A DNA stretch of 37,982 nucleotides from Anaerolineae bacterium (GTDB taxonomy: Bacteria; Chloroflexota; Anaerolineae; Promineifilales; Promineifilaceae). The DNA is taken from the NCBI GenBank assembly GCA_025929715.1, contig JAICPS010000002.1, positions 1 through 37,982 of the forward strand. The letters run 5' to 3'. A model generated the notes under the pieces. It did not search any database and was not told where the DNA came from. It saw only the letters and a list, made by a program, of their open reading frames with translations. This document shows positions 28,214 through 36,795 of the stretch, in pieces; the first letter of the stretch is position 1, and each line of letters begins with the position of its first letter. Both the position numbers and the translations under genes were made by a program.

Positions 28214-28242
28214 ATGTAACCGTGAATTTACTCCCAATCCTA

Positions 28243-29040
28243 CTATTTCGCGGTTTGCTCCTCGGCCAGAACTGCCAAGAATTTCTTGTCCTCTTCGCTT
28301 AACTCTACAGTCAACAGCAACTCTGGTCGCCTTTGCCACGTGCGGCGTAAGGCCTGTTCCCGGCGCCAGCGGGCGATACGCGCCGCATGTCCTGAGCGCA
28401 ACACATCGGGTACAACCCATTGGCCAAAGGTCGCCGGCCGCGTGTAGTGCGGGCCTTCCAGTAAGCCTGTGGCGAAGCTGTCTTGCTCGGCGGCGTCTTC
28501 TGCACCAAGAACGCCGGGAATCAGCCGGGCGACAGCATCCACGACGACCATCGCTGCTAACTCCCCTCCGGTCAGGACGTAATCACCAATGGACAGTTCA
28601 GCACTCACAAGGTGCTCGCGCACCCGCTCGTCTATACCTTCATAGCGACCACAGAGCAATATTAGACGTGGAAGTAGCGCCAGTTCGCCTGCCATTTTTT
28701 GATTGAATGATTTGCCCTGAGGCGTCAGCAAGATCAGCGGCGGTCGCGAAGGTGGTTGCCACTGCTCACCTCGGTTTTCTTGATCCCCAGGCCAGTTTTC
28801 AAGCACACCGTCCGGCGCGATGGCATTAACAGCCCGAAAGATTGGTTCTGGTTTCAATATCATCCCGCTTCCCCCGCCGTAGGGTGGTTCATCAGTCACG
28901 TGGTGTTTGTCAGTAGTGTATTCACGGATCTGGTGAGTATAGATTTGTAGAAGATCAGTCTCCTGTGCGCGCTCCAGGATGCTCGCCTGAAAATAGCCTT
29001 CAAATACTTCCGGAAAGAGAGTCAGTATGTCGATTCGCAT
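28243..29040 (-). CDS. trmD: tRNA (guanine(37)-N(1))-methyltransferase
   Basis: [83 protein letters not shown]. Start refined to ATG 29040. Confidence 0.97.
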   Translation of the reverse strand: MRIDILTLFPEVFEGYFQASILERAQETDLLQIYTHQIREYTTDKHHVTDEPPYGGGSGMILKPEPIFRAVNAIAPDGVLENWPGDQENRGEQWQPPSRPPLILLTPQGKSFNQKMAGELALLPRLILLCGRYEGIDERVREHLVSAELSIGDYVLTGGELAAMVVVDAVARLIPGVLGAEDAAEQDSFATGLLEGPHYTRPATFGQWVVPDVLRSGHAARIARWRREQALRRTWQRRPELLLTVELSEEDKKFLAVLAEEQTAK

Positions 29041-29047
29041 GTTGCCT

Positions 29048-29076
29048 ATTATCAGTACAGGGCGCCCAGGCGACAA
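29048..29076 (-). promoter_or_regulatory. Putative trmD promoter with leaderless geometry
   Basis: Minus strand TTGTCG (29071-29076) - 17 bp - GATAAT (29048-29053), then 7 nt to the ATG at 29040. Confidence 0.5.
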
Positions 29077-29099
29077 GCGATGTGCATTTTGGTGTCAGG

Positions 29100-29128
29100 C
29101 TGACGCCGTCTGCAAGCGGCGCTATAAT
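29100..29128 (+). promoter_or_regulatory. Putative rmlD promoter
   Basis: CTGACG (29100-29105) - 17 bp - TATAAT (29123-29128), about 52 bp upstream of the GTG start. Confidence 0.55.
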
Positions 29129-29180
29129 TCTGCAGTCAACCACCGGACGATGTTGCGGACAGTGTATCCAGGAGCGACAC

Positions 29181-30026
29181 GTGCAGATCTTGCTCACAGG
29201 AGTAAAAGGCCAATTGGGAAGGGAGCTGTCGGGCGCTCTGAGCGGGCATAACGTAACTGGCATCGATTTGCCCGAGGTGGACATCACCCAGCGCGAAGCG
29301 ATTCTCGCTGCCATAGAGGAGTCGACCGCTGACATCGTGATCCACTGTGCGGCCTATACCGATGTCGACGGCTGCGCGCGTGATCCACAACTCGCCTATC
29401 GCGTAAATGGACTTGGCACCCAAAACGTAGCGTTGGCCTGCCTTCAAACAGCAACCGAAATGGTACACATCAGCACGAACGAAGTTTTTGACGGATTGAA
29501 TCCCAATGGGTATGAGGAGTGGATGGCAATCAACCCACAGAATGCGTATGCCCGGTCCAAAGCTGCCGCCGAGCTTCACGTGCGCCAATTATTGAGCCGC
29601 GCCTATATTGTTCGCACAGCCTGGGCTTATGCTCCAGGCGGTCGCAACTTTGTTCACGCAATCCTGAAACACGCGCGCGATAAGGGCGCGGTCCGCGTTG
29701 TGACCGACGAAATCGGTAATCCAACTTACATGCGCGACGTCGCGGTTGCTATCCGACAGTTGATCGAAACCGGGCAATATGGGACTTACCACTTTGTGAA
29801 CGAAGGAAGTTGCTCGCGATGGGAGTTTGCCAATGAAATTTTGCGCCTGGCAGGCCTCCAGAACGTTGGCAATACGCCGATCCTGAGCCATGAATTTCGC
29901 CGCGCTTCGACGCCGCCCCTCTATGGCGCCCTTCACAACGTCGCCGGGGCTGCGCTGGGCATCAGGTTGCGGCCGTGGGAGGAGGCGTTGACGGAGTTTA
30001 TGGGACTAGAGATTGGAGATTGGTGA
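29181..30026 (+). CDS. rmlD: dTDP-4-dehydrorhamnose reductase-like SDR protein (RmlD family)
   Basis: (GTG)QILLTGVKGQLGRELSGAL; HCAAYTDVDGCARDPQLAYRVN; YARSK active site; GNPTYMRDVA; TYHFVNEGSCSRWEFA. Confidence 0.85.
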   Translation: MQILLTGVKGQLGRELSGALSGHNVTGIDLPEVDITQREAILAAIEESTADIVIHCAAYTDVDGCARDPQLAYRVNGLGTQNVALACLQTATEMVHISTNEVFDGLNPNGYEEWMAINPQNAYARSKAAAELHVRQLLSRAYIVRTAWAYAPGGRNFVHAILKHARDKGAVRVVTDEIGNPTYMRDVAVAIRQLIETGQYGTYHFVNEGSCSRWEFANEILRLAGLQNVGNTPILSHEFRRASTPPLYGALHNVAGAALGIRLRPWEEALTEFMGLEIGDW

Positions 30027-32134
30027 TGGGACGAAATGATGGCGTAGAGCCGCCAGATCTAGAGCGTAAGCCGGTTGAATTGACGATGCATGGGCACACG
30101 CGAATCGACAACTATTATTGGTTGCGTGAGCGGGACAATCCTGAAGTGATTGCTTATCTGGAGGCAGAAAATCGCTTCACACAAGGCGCCCTCGCCCATA
30201 CCGAGGGGCTACAAGAGTCGCTATACGAAGAGATGGTTGGGCGTATTCAGGAGACTGATCAGACGGTTCCAGAGGGGATCGATGATTATTTTTACTACTC
30301 GCGCACAGAAAAAGATAAGGAATACAGAATTTATTGCCGAAAGCATGGCTCAGCAGACACGGTGCCGGGGTCAAACAAGCAAGAAGAAGTTCTTCTGGAT
30401 CTGAACGTACTTGCGGAGGGGCAAGAGTATCTAAACATGGGGATCTATAAGGTCAGCCCCAATCATAACGTGCTGGCCTACTCACTCGATACGGATGGCT
30501 CGGAAGAATACACCATCTACTTTAAGAACCTGCAAACTGGGGAGAGGTGGACAGACGAAATTCGGCGAACGGACTACTCGGCGGAATGGGCCAACGACAG
30601 CCGCACACTTTTTTACACCACTTTTGATGAGGCCAAACGTAGCGATAAGGTGTGGCGCCATAAACTGGGCAGCGATTCCGCGAACGATGAACTTCTTTTC
30701 CACGAAAGTGATGAGCTGTTTCGCGTCTTCTTATATAAGACCAAGGACCAACGCTACATTGTTCAACTTGTTCGCAGCTTAGAAACTTCTGAAGCACATA
30801 CGCTTAACGCCGATCGTCCTGATGGAGAGTTTGCGCTGATCCAAGAGCGCAGTGCCGGCGTTCGCTATCACGCCGAACACCATGATGGGCGTTTCTTCAT
30901 CGTCACCAACCTTGAGGCGACAAATTTCAAGCTGGTAACTGCGCCAGTGGATGCACCCGGCCAGGAAAACTGGCGCGAGTTCCTCGCACACCGCGATTCG
31001 GTTAAGATCGATGATATTGAGCTGTTTGCCGGTCACCTCGTTGTTTACGAACGGAAAAACGGTCTGCGAGCAATCCGTATTACGGATCTACAGAGCAACG
31101 AAACGCATTACGTAGAGTTTCCAGAGCCTGTTTACACTTTTGCGGACAACAGCAATCCAGAATTTCACACGGAGGTGCTTCGATTTACCTACCAATCACT
31201 CACCACGTCCCAATCTGTCTACGACTACAACATGGTTGACGCAAGCCGAGAGCTAAGAAAACAGGAGCCGGTCAAAGGTTATGATCCTCGGGCCTACTGC
31301 AGCGAACGCATCTTTGCGCAGGCGGAAGACGGCGCTCAGATCCCCATATCCCTGGTTTACAGGGCGGATTGTTATGAGGCGGGCCGACCGATGCCTTGTC
31401 TCCTTTACGGCTATGGCTCCTACGGGTACTGCATTGATCCTGGGTTCAGCAGTAGTCGCGTGAGCCTGCTAGATCGGGGGGTAATCTGGGTGATTGCTCA
31501 CGTTCGCGGCGGCGAGGAAATGGGGCGCACCTGGTATGAACAGGGCAAGTTCCTACACAAGCGCAATACGTTTAGCGATTTCATCGCCTGCGCCCGGCGC
31601 CTGATAGACGAGAAGTATACCGACAGCGATAGGCTGGCAATTATGGGGCGCAGCGCAGGTGGACTATTAATTGGCGCCGTTCTTAACATGGCTCCAGAGT
31701 TGTTCAGTGCAGCGGTCGCGGGAGTTCCGTTCGTAGACGTGCTCACCACCATGTTAGACGAGTCAATCCCGCTCACAGTCGGCGAGTTCGAGGAATGGGG
31801 CAATCCAAAAGATCCAGAATACTACCATTACATGCTCTCCTACTCACCCTATGATAACGTAGCGGCGCGCACATATCCCGACATACTCGTGACGGCCGGC
31901 CTGAACGATCCGCGGGTACAATACTGGGAACCTGCGAAATGGGTTGCGCGCCTCCGCGACTCCTGGGCTGGCAACAACCGCCTCCTGCTTAAGACAGAAA
32001 TGGGCGCTGGTCATGCCGGGCCTTCAGGGCGCTACGAATCGCTGCGCGAAGTAGCACTGTACTACGCTTTCGTTCTTGATGCCCTCGCAGTGCCGGCATC
32101 TGGCGGGGGCAGCAGCGAATACGACCGTGCCTGA
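30026..32134 (+). CDS. S9 family peptidase, oligopeptidase B-like
   Basis: KPVELTMHGHTRIDNYYWLRERDNPEVIAYLEAEN; LLYGYGSYGY; GRSAGGLLIGAVLNMAPELFSAAVAGVPFVD nucleophile region. ATG at 30026 overlaps the rmlD TGA. Confidence 0.92.
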   Translation: MGRNDGVEPPDLERKPVELTMHGHTRIDNYYWLRERDNPEVIAYLEAENRFTQGALAHTEGLQESLYEEMVGRIQETDQTVPEGIDDYFYYSRTEKDKEYRIYCRKHGSADTVPGSNKQEEVLLDLNVLAEGQEYLNMGIYKVSPNHNVLAYSLDTDGSEEYTIYFKNLQTGERWTDEIRRTDYSAEWANDSRTLFYTTFDEAKRSDKVWRHKLGSDSANDELLFHESDELFRVFLYKTKDQRYIVQLVRSLETSEAHTLNADRPDGEFALIQERSAGVRYHAEHHDGRFFIVTNLEATNFKLVTAPVDAPGQENWREFLAHRDSVKIDDIELFAGHLVVYERKNGLRAIRITDLQSNETHYVEFPEPVYTFADNSNPEFHTEVLRFTYQSLTTSQSVYDYNMVDASRELRKQEPVKGYDPRAYCSERIFAQAEDGAQIPISLVYRADCYEAGRPMPCLLYGYGSYGYCIDPGFSSSRVSLLDRGVIWVIAHVRGGEEMGRTWYEQGKFLHKRNTFSDFIACARRLIDEKYTDSDRLAIMGRSAGGLLIGAVLNMAPELFSAAVAGVPFVDVLTTMLDESIPLTVGEFEEWGNPKDPEYYHYMLSYSPYDNVAARTYPDILVTAGLNDPRVQYWEPAKWVARLRDSWAGNNRLLLKTEMGAGHAGPSGRYESLREVALYYAFVLDALAVPASGGGSSEYDRA

Positions 32135-33116
32135 TAATCGCGACAGCCGGCAACCACTGGTTTCTGTCATCATTCCACACTGGAACGGCAAGCCCCACCT
32201 GCAGACGTGTCTCACGTCATTGCAACGCCAGACCCTATTGCAGCACGAGGTGATCCTGGTCGATAACGGCTCGACTGATGGATCGCAAGATTTTGTCCGC
32301 GACCGATTCCGGCAAATCATTCTGCTTGAGTTGGGACGCAATCTTGGCTTTACGGGTGCGTGTAACGCGGGCTATCGCGTGGCGCGCGGTGAATTTGTGG
32401 TTTTGTTAAATAATGACACGGAAGCAGATCCCAGGTGGCTTGAAGCGGTTGTCGATAGCTTTCGACGTAACGCGAGCGCCGGCATCATTGCCAGCAAGCT
32501 CCTTCTTTTTGATAGGCGCGACCACTTTCATGCGGCGGGCGATTTTTATCGCGTCGACGGCATTCCCGGCAATCGCGGTGTATGGCAGTTGGACGTGGGT
32601 CAATATGACGTGGAAGAAGAGGTATTCGGCGCGTGTGGCGCGGCGGCAGCCTATCGCAGGCAGATGCTCGACGAGATCGGTTTTCTGGACGACACTTTTT
32701 ACTTTTCATGCGAGGATGTCGATCTGGCGTGGCGCGCCCAGTTAAGCGGCTGGAAAGTAATATACGCGCCGCAAGCCGTCGTCTATCATAAGCTCAAGGC
32801 CACGGGTGGCAGCCTCACCGGCAGCTACTTTGACGGCCGCAATTTCCTATATCTTATTTGGAAAAACTATCCTTCTTCGCTGCTTCGCTGTTACTGGCGC
32901 CAACTCCTGAAAGCTCAATGGTGCATCAGCCATGACGCGCTGGTCTCGTGGCGCGGAAACGCAGCGCGGGCGCGCTTGCGCGGGCAACTGGCCGGAATTT
33001 GCGGCATCGGTCGTATGTTGAGCAGGCGCCGGCGTGTCCAAGCCGATCGGCGAGTGTCCGACGCTTACCTGATGCAGCGCTTAACGGCCGTTGACGTCTC
33101 CTCCTGGCACGGGTAA
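32127..33116 (+). CDS. Glycosyltransferase family 2 protein
   Basis: VSVIIPHWNGKPHLQTCLTSLQRQT; VDNGSTDGSQDFV; NNDTEADPRWL; CEDVDLAWRAQLSGWKVIY. GTG start at 32127 overlaps the preceding stop. Confidence 0.9.
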   Translation: MPDNRDSRQPLVSVIIPHWNGKPHLQTCLTSLQRQTLLQHEVILVDNGSTDGSQDFVRDRFRQIILLELGRNLGFTGACNAGYRVARGEFVVLLNNDTEADPRWLEAVVDSFRRNASAGIIASKLLLFDRRDHFHAAGDFYRVDGIPGNRGVWQLDVGQYDVEEEVFGACGAAAAYRRQMLDEIGFLDDTFYFSCEDVDLAWRAQLSGWKVIYAPQAVVYHKLKATGGSLTGSYFDGRNFLYLIWKNYPSSLLRCYWRQLLKAQWCISHDALVSWRGNAARARLRGQLAGICGIGRMLSRRRRVQADRRVSDAYLMQRLTAVDVSSWHG

Positions 33117-33180
33117 GATTGCGCGTCTGGCGCCTGTCGAGTGGACCTCGCGCTCTAAATCCGCCAGCGCCGACCTCAAT

Positions 33181-33969
33181 ATGAATAAAAAGACACCCTT
33201 ACTGAGCATTATTGTCCCGGCCTATAATGAGGCTGCTCGTCTGCCTCAGACCCTTCCCCAGATTGTCGAATTTATTCTGGAGCAGCCCTACAAGGCCGAG
33301 TTGCTCATTGTCAACAATAACAGTAATGACGATACGTACGCTATAGCCTGCGACTTTGCCGGCGAATTTCCATTCATTAAAGTTCTTGACGAACCAAACC
33401 AGGGAAAAGGAGCCGCTGTACGTACGGGATTGATGGCCGCCAGCGGCGACTACCTGTTCATGGCAGATGCAGACCTTTCGATGCCGATTGATGAGGTCAG
33501 CAAATTCCTTCCGGCGGCTCTGGGCGATTATGATGTCGCGATTGGCAGTCGCGAAGCGCCGGGCGCAGTACGTTACAATGAACCCGAGTATCGCCATCTC
33601 ATGGGGCGCATCTTCAACCTGATCGTTAAGATTCTGGCGGTTCCCGGCTTTCAGGATACGCAGGCGGGCTTCAAATGTTTTCGACGGCAGGTAGCGCTAG
33701 ACGTACTGTCCAGTCAGACCATCAATGGATGGGCCTTCGACGTTGAGCTGCTCTACATCGCCTTGCTGCGTGGTTACGACATCATCGAGGTGCCCATTCA
33801 CTGGTATTATCGGCGCAACAGCCGCATCAGTCCCATAAGAGACGCCCTGGAAATGGTGCGCGAGGTGTTGCGTATCCGCCTCAACGACCTGCAGGGCCGG
33901 TATGATCGACCGGCATCGCTCGAGACCGCACAGCATAAGCCTGCCGCAAGTCGCAATGAGCTCCAATAA
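33181..33969 (+). CDS. Glycosyltransferase family 2, dolichyl-phosphate glucosyl/mannosyltransferase-like
   Basis: MNKKTPLLSIIVPAYNEAARLPQTLPQI; GKGAAVRTGLMAASGDYLFMADADLSMP; DTQAGFKCFRRQVA. Confidence 0.9.
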   Translation: MNKKTPLLSIIVPAYNEAARLPQTLPQIVEFILEQPYKAELLIVNNNSNDDTYAIACDFAGEFPFIKVLDEPNQGKGAAVRTGLMAASGDYLFMADADLSMPIDEVSKFLPAALGDYDVAIGSREAPGAVRYNEPEYRHLMGRIFNLIVKILAVPGFQDTQAGFKCFRRQVALDVLSSQTINGWAFDVELLYIALLRGYDIIEVPIHWYYRRNSRISPIRDALEMVREVLRIRLNDLQGRYDRPASLETAQHKPAASRNELQ

Positions 33970-34612
33970 CCGACACGGCACTTTGCCTACCCTGGAACTG
34001 GAAAACGCCGTGCGTGCTGAAACCGGCCTGCGCCACATCGTAGGGCTTGACGAAGCCGGACGTGGGGCTTTGGCGGGTCCGGTCGTCGCCGCTGCCGTCA
34101 TCCTACCGCTCGATGCACCGCATCGACTGCGATATTTGCGGGAGGTCAACGATTCCAAGCAGTTGACCGCAAAGCAGCGGGAACGGCTCTACATTCTTAT
34201 CGTGGAGCACGCGCTTTCTTGGGGCGTGGGTAGTAGCCCCGCCGAGGACATTGACCGGATGGGCATCATTCCCGCCAATGTCAGGGCCATGGAGGCTGCG
34301 CTGAAGCAGCTCGATCCACCCGGCGAGTTTTTGCTGATCGATGGGCGCATGCGCCTGAGTAATGTGTCGCTGCCCCAACAATCGGTGATTCGTGGTGACA
34401 GCCTGAGCCTGAGCATTGCGGCGGCCTCAATTCTGGCTAAGGTCACTCGGGACAGGCACATGATCGCTTTGGAGAGTTCCTATCCCCAATACGGTTTCGG
34501 GCGGCACAAAGGATATTGCACACGGCAGCACGTTGTGGCAATCGACCGTCATGGTCCCTGTCCTACGATTCACCGCTACTCATTCGCGCCGATTCGGCCG
34601 CCGCTCCTCTAG
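33956..34612 (+). CDS. rnhB: Ribonuclease HII
   Basis: HIVGLDEAGRGALAGPVVAAAVIL; ITDSKQL-like NDSKQLTAKQRERL; GDSLSLSIAAASILAKVTRDRHM; HRYSFAPI. Confidence 0.95.
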   Translation: MSSNNRHGTLPTLELENAVRAETGLRHIVGLDEAGRGALAGPVVAAAVILPLDAPHRLRYLREVNDSKQLTAKQRERLYILIVEHALSWGVGSSPAEDIDRMGIIPANVRAMEAALKQLDPPGEFLLIDGRMRLSNVSLPQQSVIRGDSLSLSIAAASILAKVTRDRHMIALESSYPQYGFGRHKGYCTRQHVVAIDRHGPCPTIHRYSFAPIRPPLL

Positions 34613-34683
34613 TAGCCGCGATTTCCTTTTGGAACCTAATCCCACACCCGCCTCTGGCAACGCGGTAAGAAACCGCGGCAACA

Positions 34684-36795
34684 CTACTGCTCGACGAGCA
34701 GGTTGCCTATTTCATCAACGCTGACGCGCCACAACGGTGGCACTACAGTAGTCGAATCGTACTGCACAATGACTGCCGGTCCAGCAAAGCGGTGTCCTGG
34801 GCGAAGTTTTGAACGGTCATAAAGCTCGGTCACACGCTGTGATCCGTCAAACCACACCAGTTTCTTGCCAACAATCGCCTGCGCGTGGTCTGTGTGCGCG
34901 GTTTCAACGCGCGTCAGAGGCGCCAGCGGCAGCGGTGTGCCCGGCGCTACCACCGTCAGCCGCAGGCTGACCACTTCGACTGCCGCCTGCGGGCGACGGT
35001 AGCCGTAACGCAGTTCGTGAGCCGCGTGAAATTGTTCGGCAACGGCTTGTATCGTCCCTCTTTGATAGCCGACCTTCAATTCGTGCGACTGTCCTAAGTA
35101 GCGCAAATCCAGGCCAGGCCGGAAGTGTAGCCGAGACCTTTCATAGCCTTCTACTTCCATATCCAACACCGCCGATTCGTAGAGCGGATCAAAAGAAACG
35201 TCCAGCCAGGAATCGCCGGCTTCTTCCTTACTATCCAACCTACGTAGCACCGTCTGCGAATAGTCTCGTGTGGGCTCTGCGACCAGCATACCAAGCGCCG
35301 AAAGGACACCTGGCGTCGCCGGGATCAAGACCCGAGGAATTTGCAAGGCTCGTGCCAGGTCACAGGCATGTAGAGGACCGGCCCCACCAAATGCGACCAG
35401 CGTGAAGTCACGCGGATCATACCCTCGCTCCACAGAAATTAGACGGATCGCTCGCTCCATGGTGGCATTTGCCACGCGCACGACGTCCCATGCCGCCGCC
35501 TGCGCCGAGGGCGCGCCAATTTTCTTCGCCAGCGCATCCAGGGCGGCGTCTGCTGCAGCTGCATCAAGGCGTATCGTGCCCCCGAGAAAGTGCTGAGCGT
35601 CCAGACGCCCCAACACCAGGTTGGCGTCAGTGGTCGTAGCGTACATAGCCGCATCACCTTCCGGCGCCGCGCCGGGATCAGTCTGTCGCGAGGCGCGTGA
35701 CAGACCATACGAGATGGGACCAGGATTCGCTCCCGCGCTTTTAGGACCGACATGCAATGCGCCGCCGGCATCCACCGTAACGAGACTGCCGCCGCCCGCC
35801 CCCACGGTATGTATGTCGAGGATCGGCAATCGTAGTGGCATGCCGGCGACCTCACCCTCCGACGTCGTGGGTAAAACTCCCGGGCAGAGGGCAACGTCGG
35901 TGCTGGTACCGCCCATGTCAAAGGTAATCACGTTCTCGAAGCCCGACTGGCGTGCTACGAATTGGCCGCCCACCACGCCTCCTGCCGGGCCAGACAGCAC
36001 TGTGCGCGCGGCGTGCTCGCCGGCGATGTCGGCGCTGATCACGCCGCCGTTGCTCTGCATTACCGTCACCGTTCGCGGCGTTATCGCAGCCGTTAACCGG
36101 CGCAGGTACCGCGACATAATTGGCGCCACGTAGGCGTTGATCACCGTGGTTGCTGTGCGTTCATATTCGCGATACTCAGGCAGGATCTCTGACGATAATG
36201 AAATGTGCAGCCCAGTTTCATCATCACCGCCGAGGTCTGCAATGTGCTCTAATAGATAGCGCCGAATCGCCTGTTCATGCTCTGGCCTAAGAAACGAAAA
36301 AAGCAAACAGACGGCAACCGATTCGATGCTGGACTCGCGTAGCTGGTCAAGAATTACACGTAATTCTCTTACGTCCAGTTGCTTCAGGATCTCACCCTGC
36401 GCGCTCACGCGCTCGTTAACCTCGAAACGCCATTGGCGTGGAATGAGCGGATCAGGCTTCTGCGGGACGAGTGAGTATAAGTCCGGGCGATTTTGGCGCC
36501 CAATGGCCAAAACGTCACGAAAGCCGGCTGTCGTCAACAACGCAGTACGTGCCCCGTTACGCTCCAGCAAGGCATTTGTCGCGACGGTGCTACCGTGAAT
36601 AACCGCAGCTGTATCAGGCAATGATTGTGCCTGGCTTAGCCCGTTTAGAACCGCGCGGGATGGATCGTCGGGGGTGCTGAGCTGCTTATGAACCCTAAGC
36701 TGCCCGTTTTCAAACCATACGAAATCGGTGAATGTGCCGCCGGTGTCAATACCTATTCTGTAGGGCGCGTCAAACGCCTGTTGCTCAGGCGTCAT
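34684..36795 (-). CDS. Hydantoinase/oxoprolinase family protein (HyuA-like)
   Basis: RIGIDTGGTFTDFVWFENGQLRVHKQLSTPDDPSRAVL; VTFDMGGTSTDVALC; GAGGGSLVTVDAGGALHVGPKSAGANPGP; FGGAGPLHACDLAR. Confidence 0.94.
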   Translation of the reverse strand: MTPEQQAFDAPYRIGIDTGGTFTDFVWFENGQLRVHKQLSTPDDPSRAVLNGLSQAQSLPDTAAVIHGSTVATNALLERNGARTALLTTAGFRDVLAIGRQNRPDLYSLVPQKPDPLIPRQWRFEVNERVSAQGEILKQLDVRELRVILDQLRESSIESVAVCLLFSFLRPEHEQAIRRYLLEHIADLGGDDETGLHISLSSEILPEYREYERTATTVINAYVAPIMSRYLRRLTAAITPRTVTVMQSNGGVISADIAGEHAARTVLSGPAGGVVGGQFVARQSGFENVITFDMGGTSTDVALCPGVLPTTSEGEVAGMPLRLPILDIHTVGAGGGSLVTVDAGGALHVGPKSAGANPGPISYGLSRASRQTDPGAAPEGDAAMYATTTDANLVLGRLDAQHFLGGTIRLDAAAADAALDALAKKIGAPSAQAAAWDVVRVANATMERAIRLISVERGYDPRDFTLVAFGGAGPLHACDLARALQIPRVLIPATPGVLSALGMLVAEPTRDYSQTVLRRLDSKEEAGDSWLDVSFDPLYESAVLDMEVEGYERSRLHFRPGLDLRYLGQSHELKVGYQRGTIQAVAEQFHAAHELRYGYRRPQAAVEVVSLRLTVVAPGTPLPLAPLTRVETAHTDHAQAIVGKKLVWFDGSQRVTELYDRSKLRPGHRFAGPAVIVQYDSTTVVPPLWRVSVDEIGNLLVEQ

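Noticed and set aside
27861-28242. RNase P RNA, tmRNA, SRP RNA or cobalamin riboswitch in the trmD-mraZ gap
   Set aside because: None of the signature sequences (e.g. GAGGAAAGTCC, GGAAGCAGC) were seen; retained only as an unclassified candidate ncRNA region.
30006-30023. CTAGAGATTGGAGATTGG at the rmlD 3' end, sharing CTAGAGATTGG with the mraZ-rsmH inverted repeat
   Set aside because: An 11-mer shared between two sites is expected by chance in 38 kb; would need a genome-wide count to be called a repeat family.
34661-34677. CGCGGT-AAGAA-ACCGCG stem between rnhB and the HyuA-like gene as a terminator
   Set aside because: Only 6 bp and no T-tract on either strand; too weak to call.
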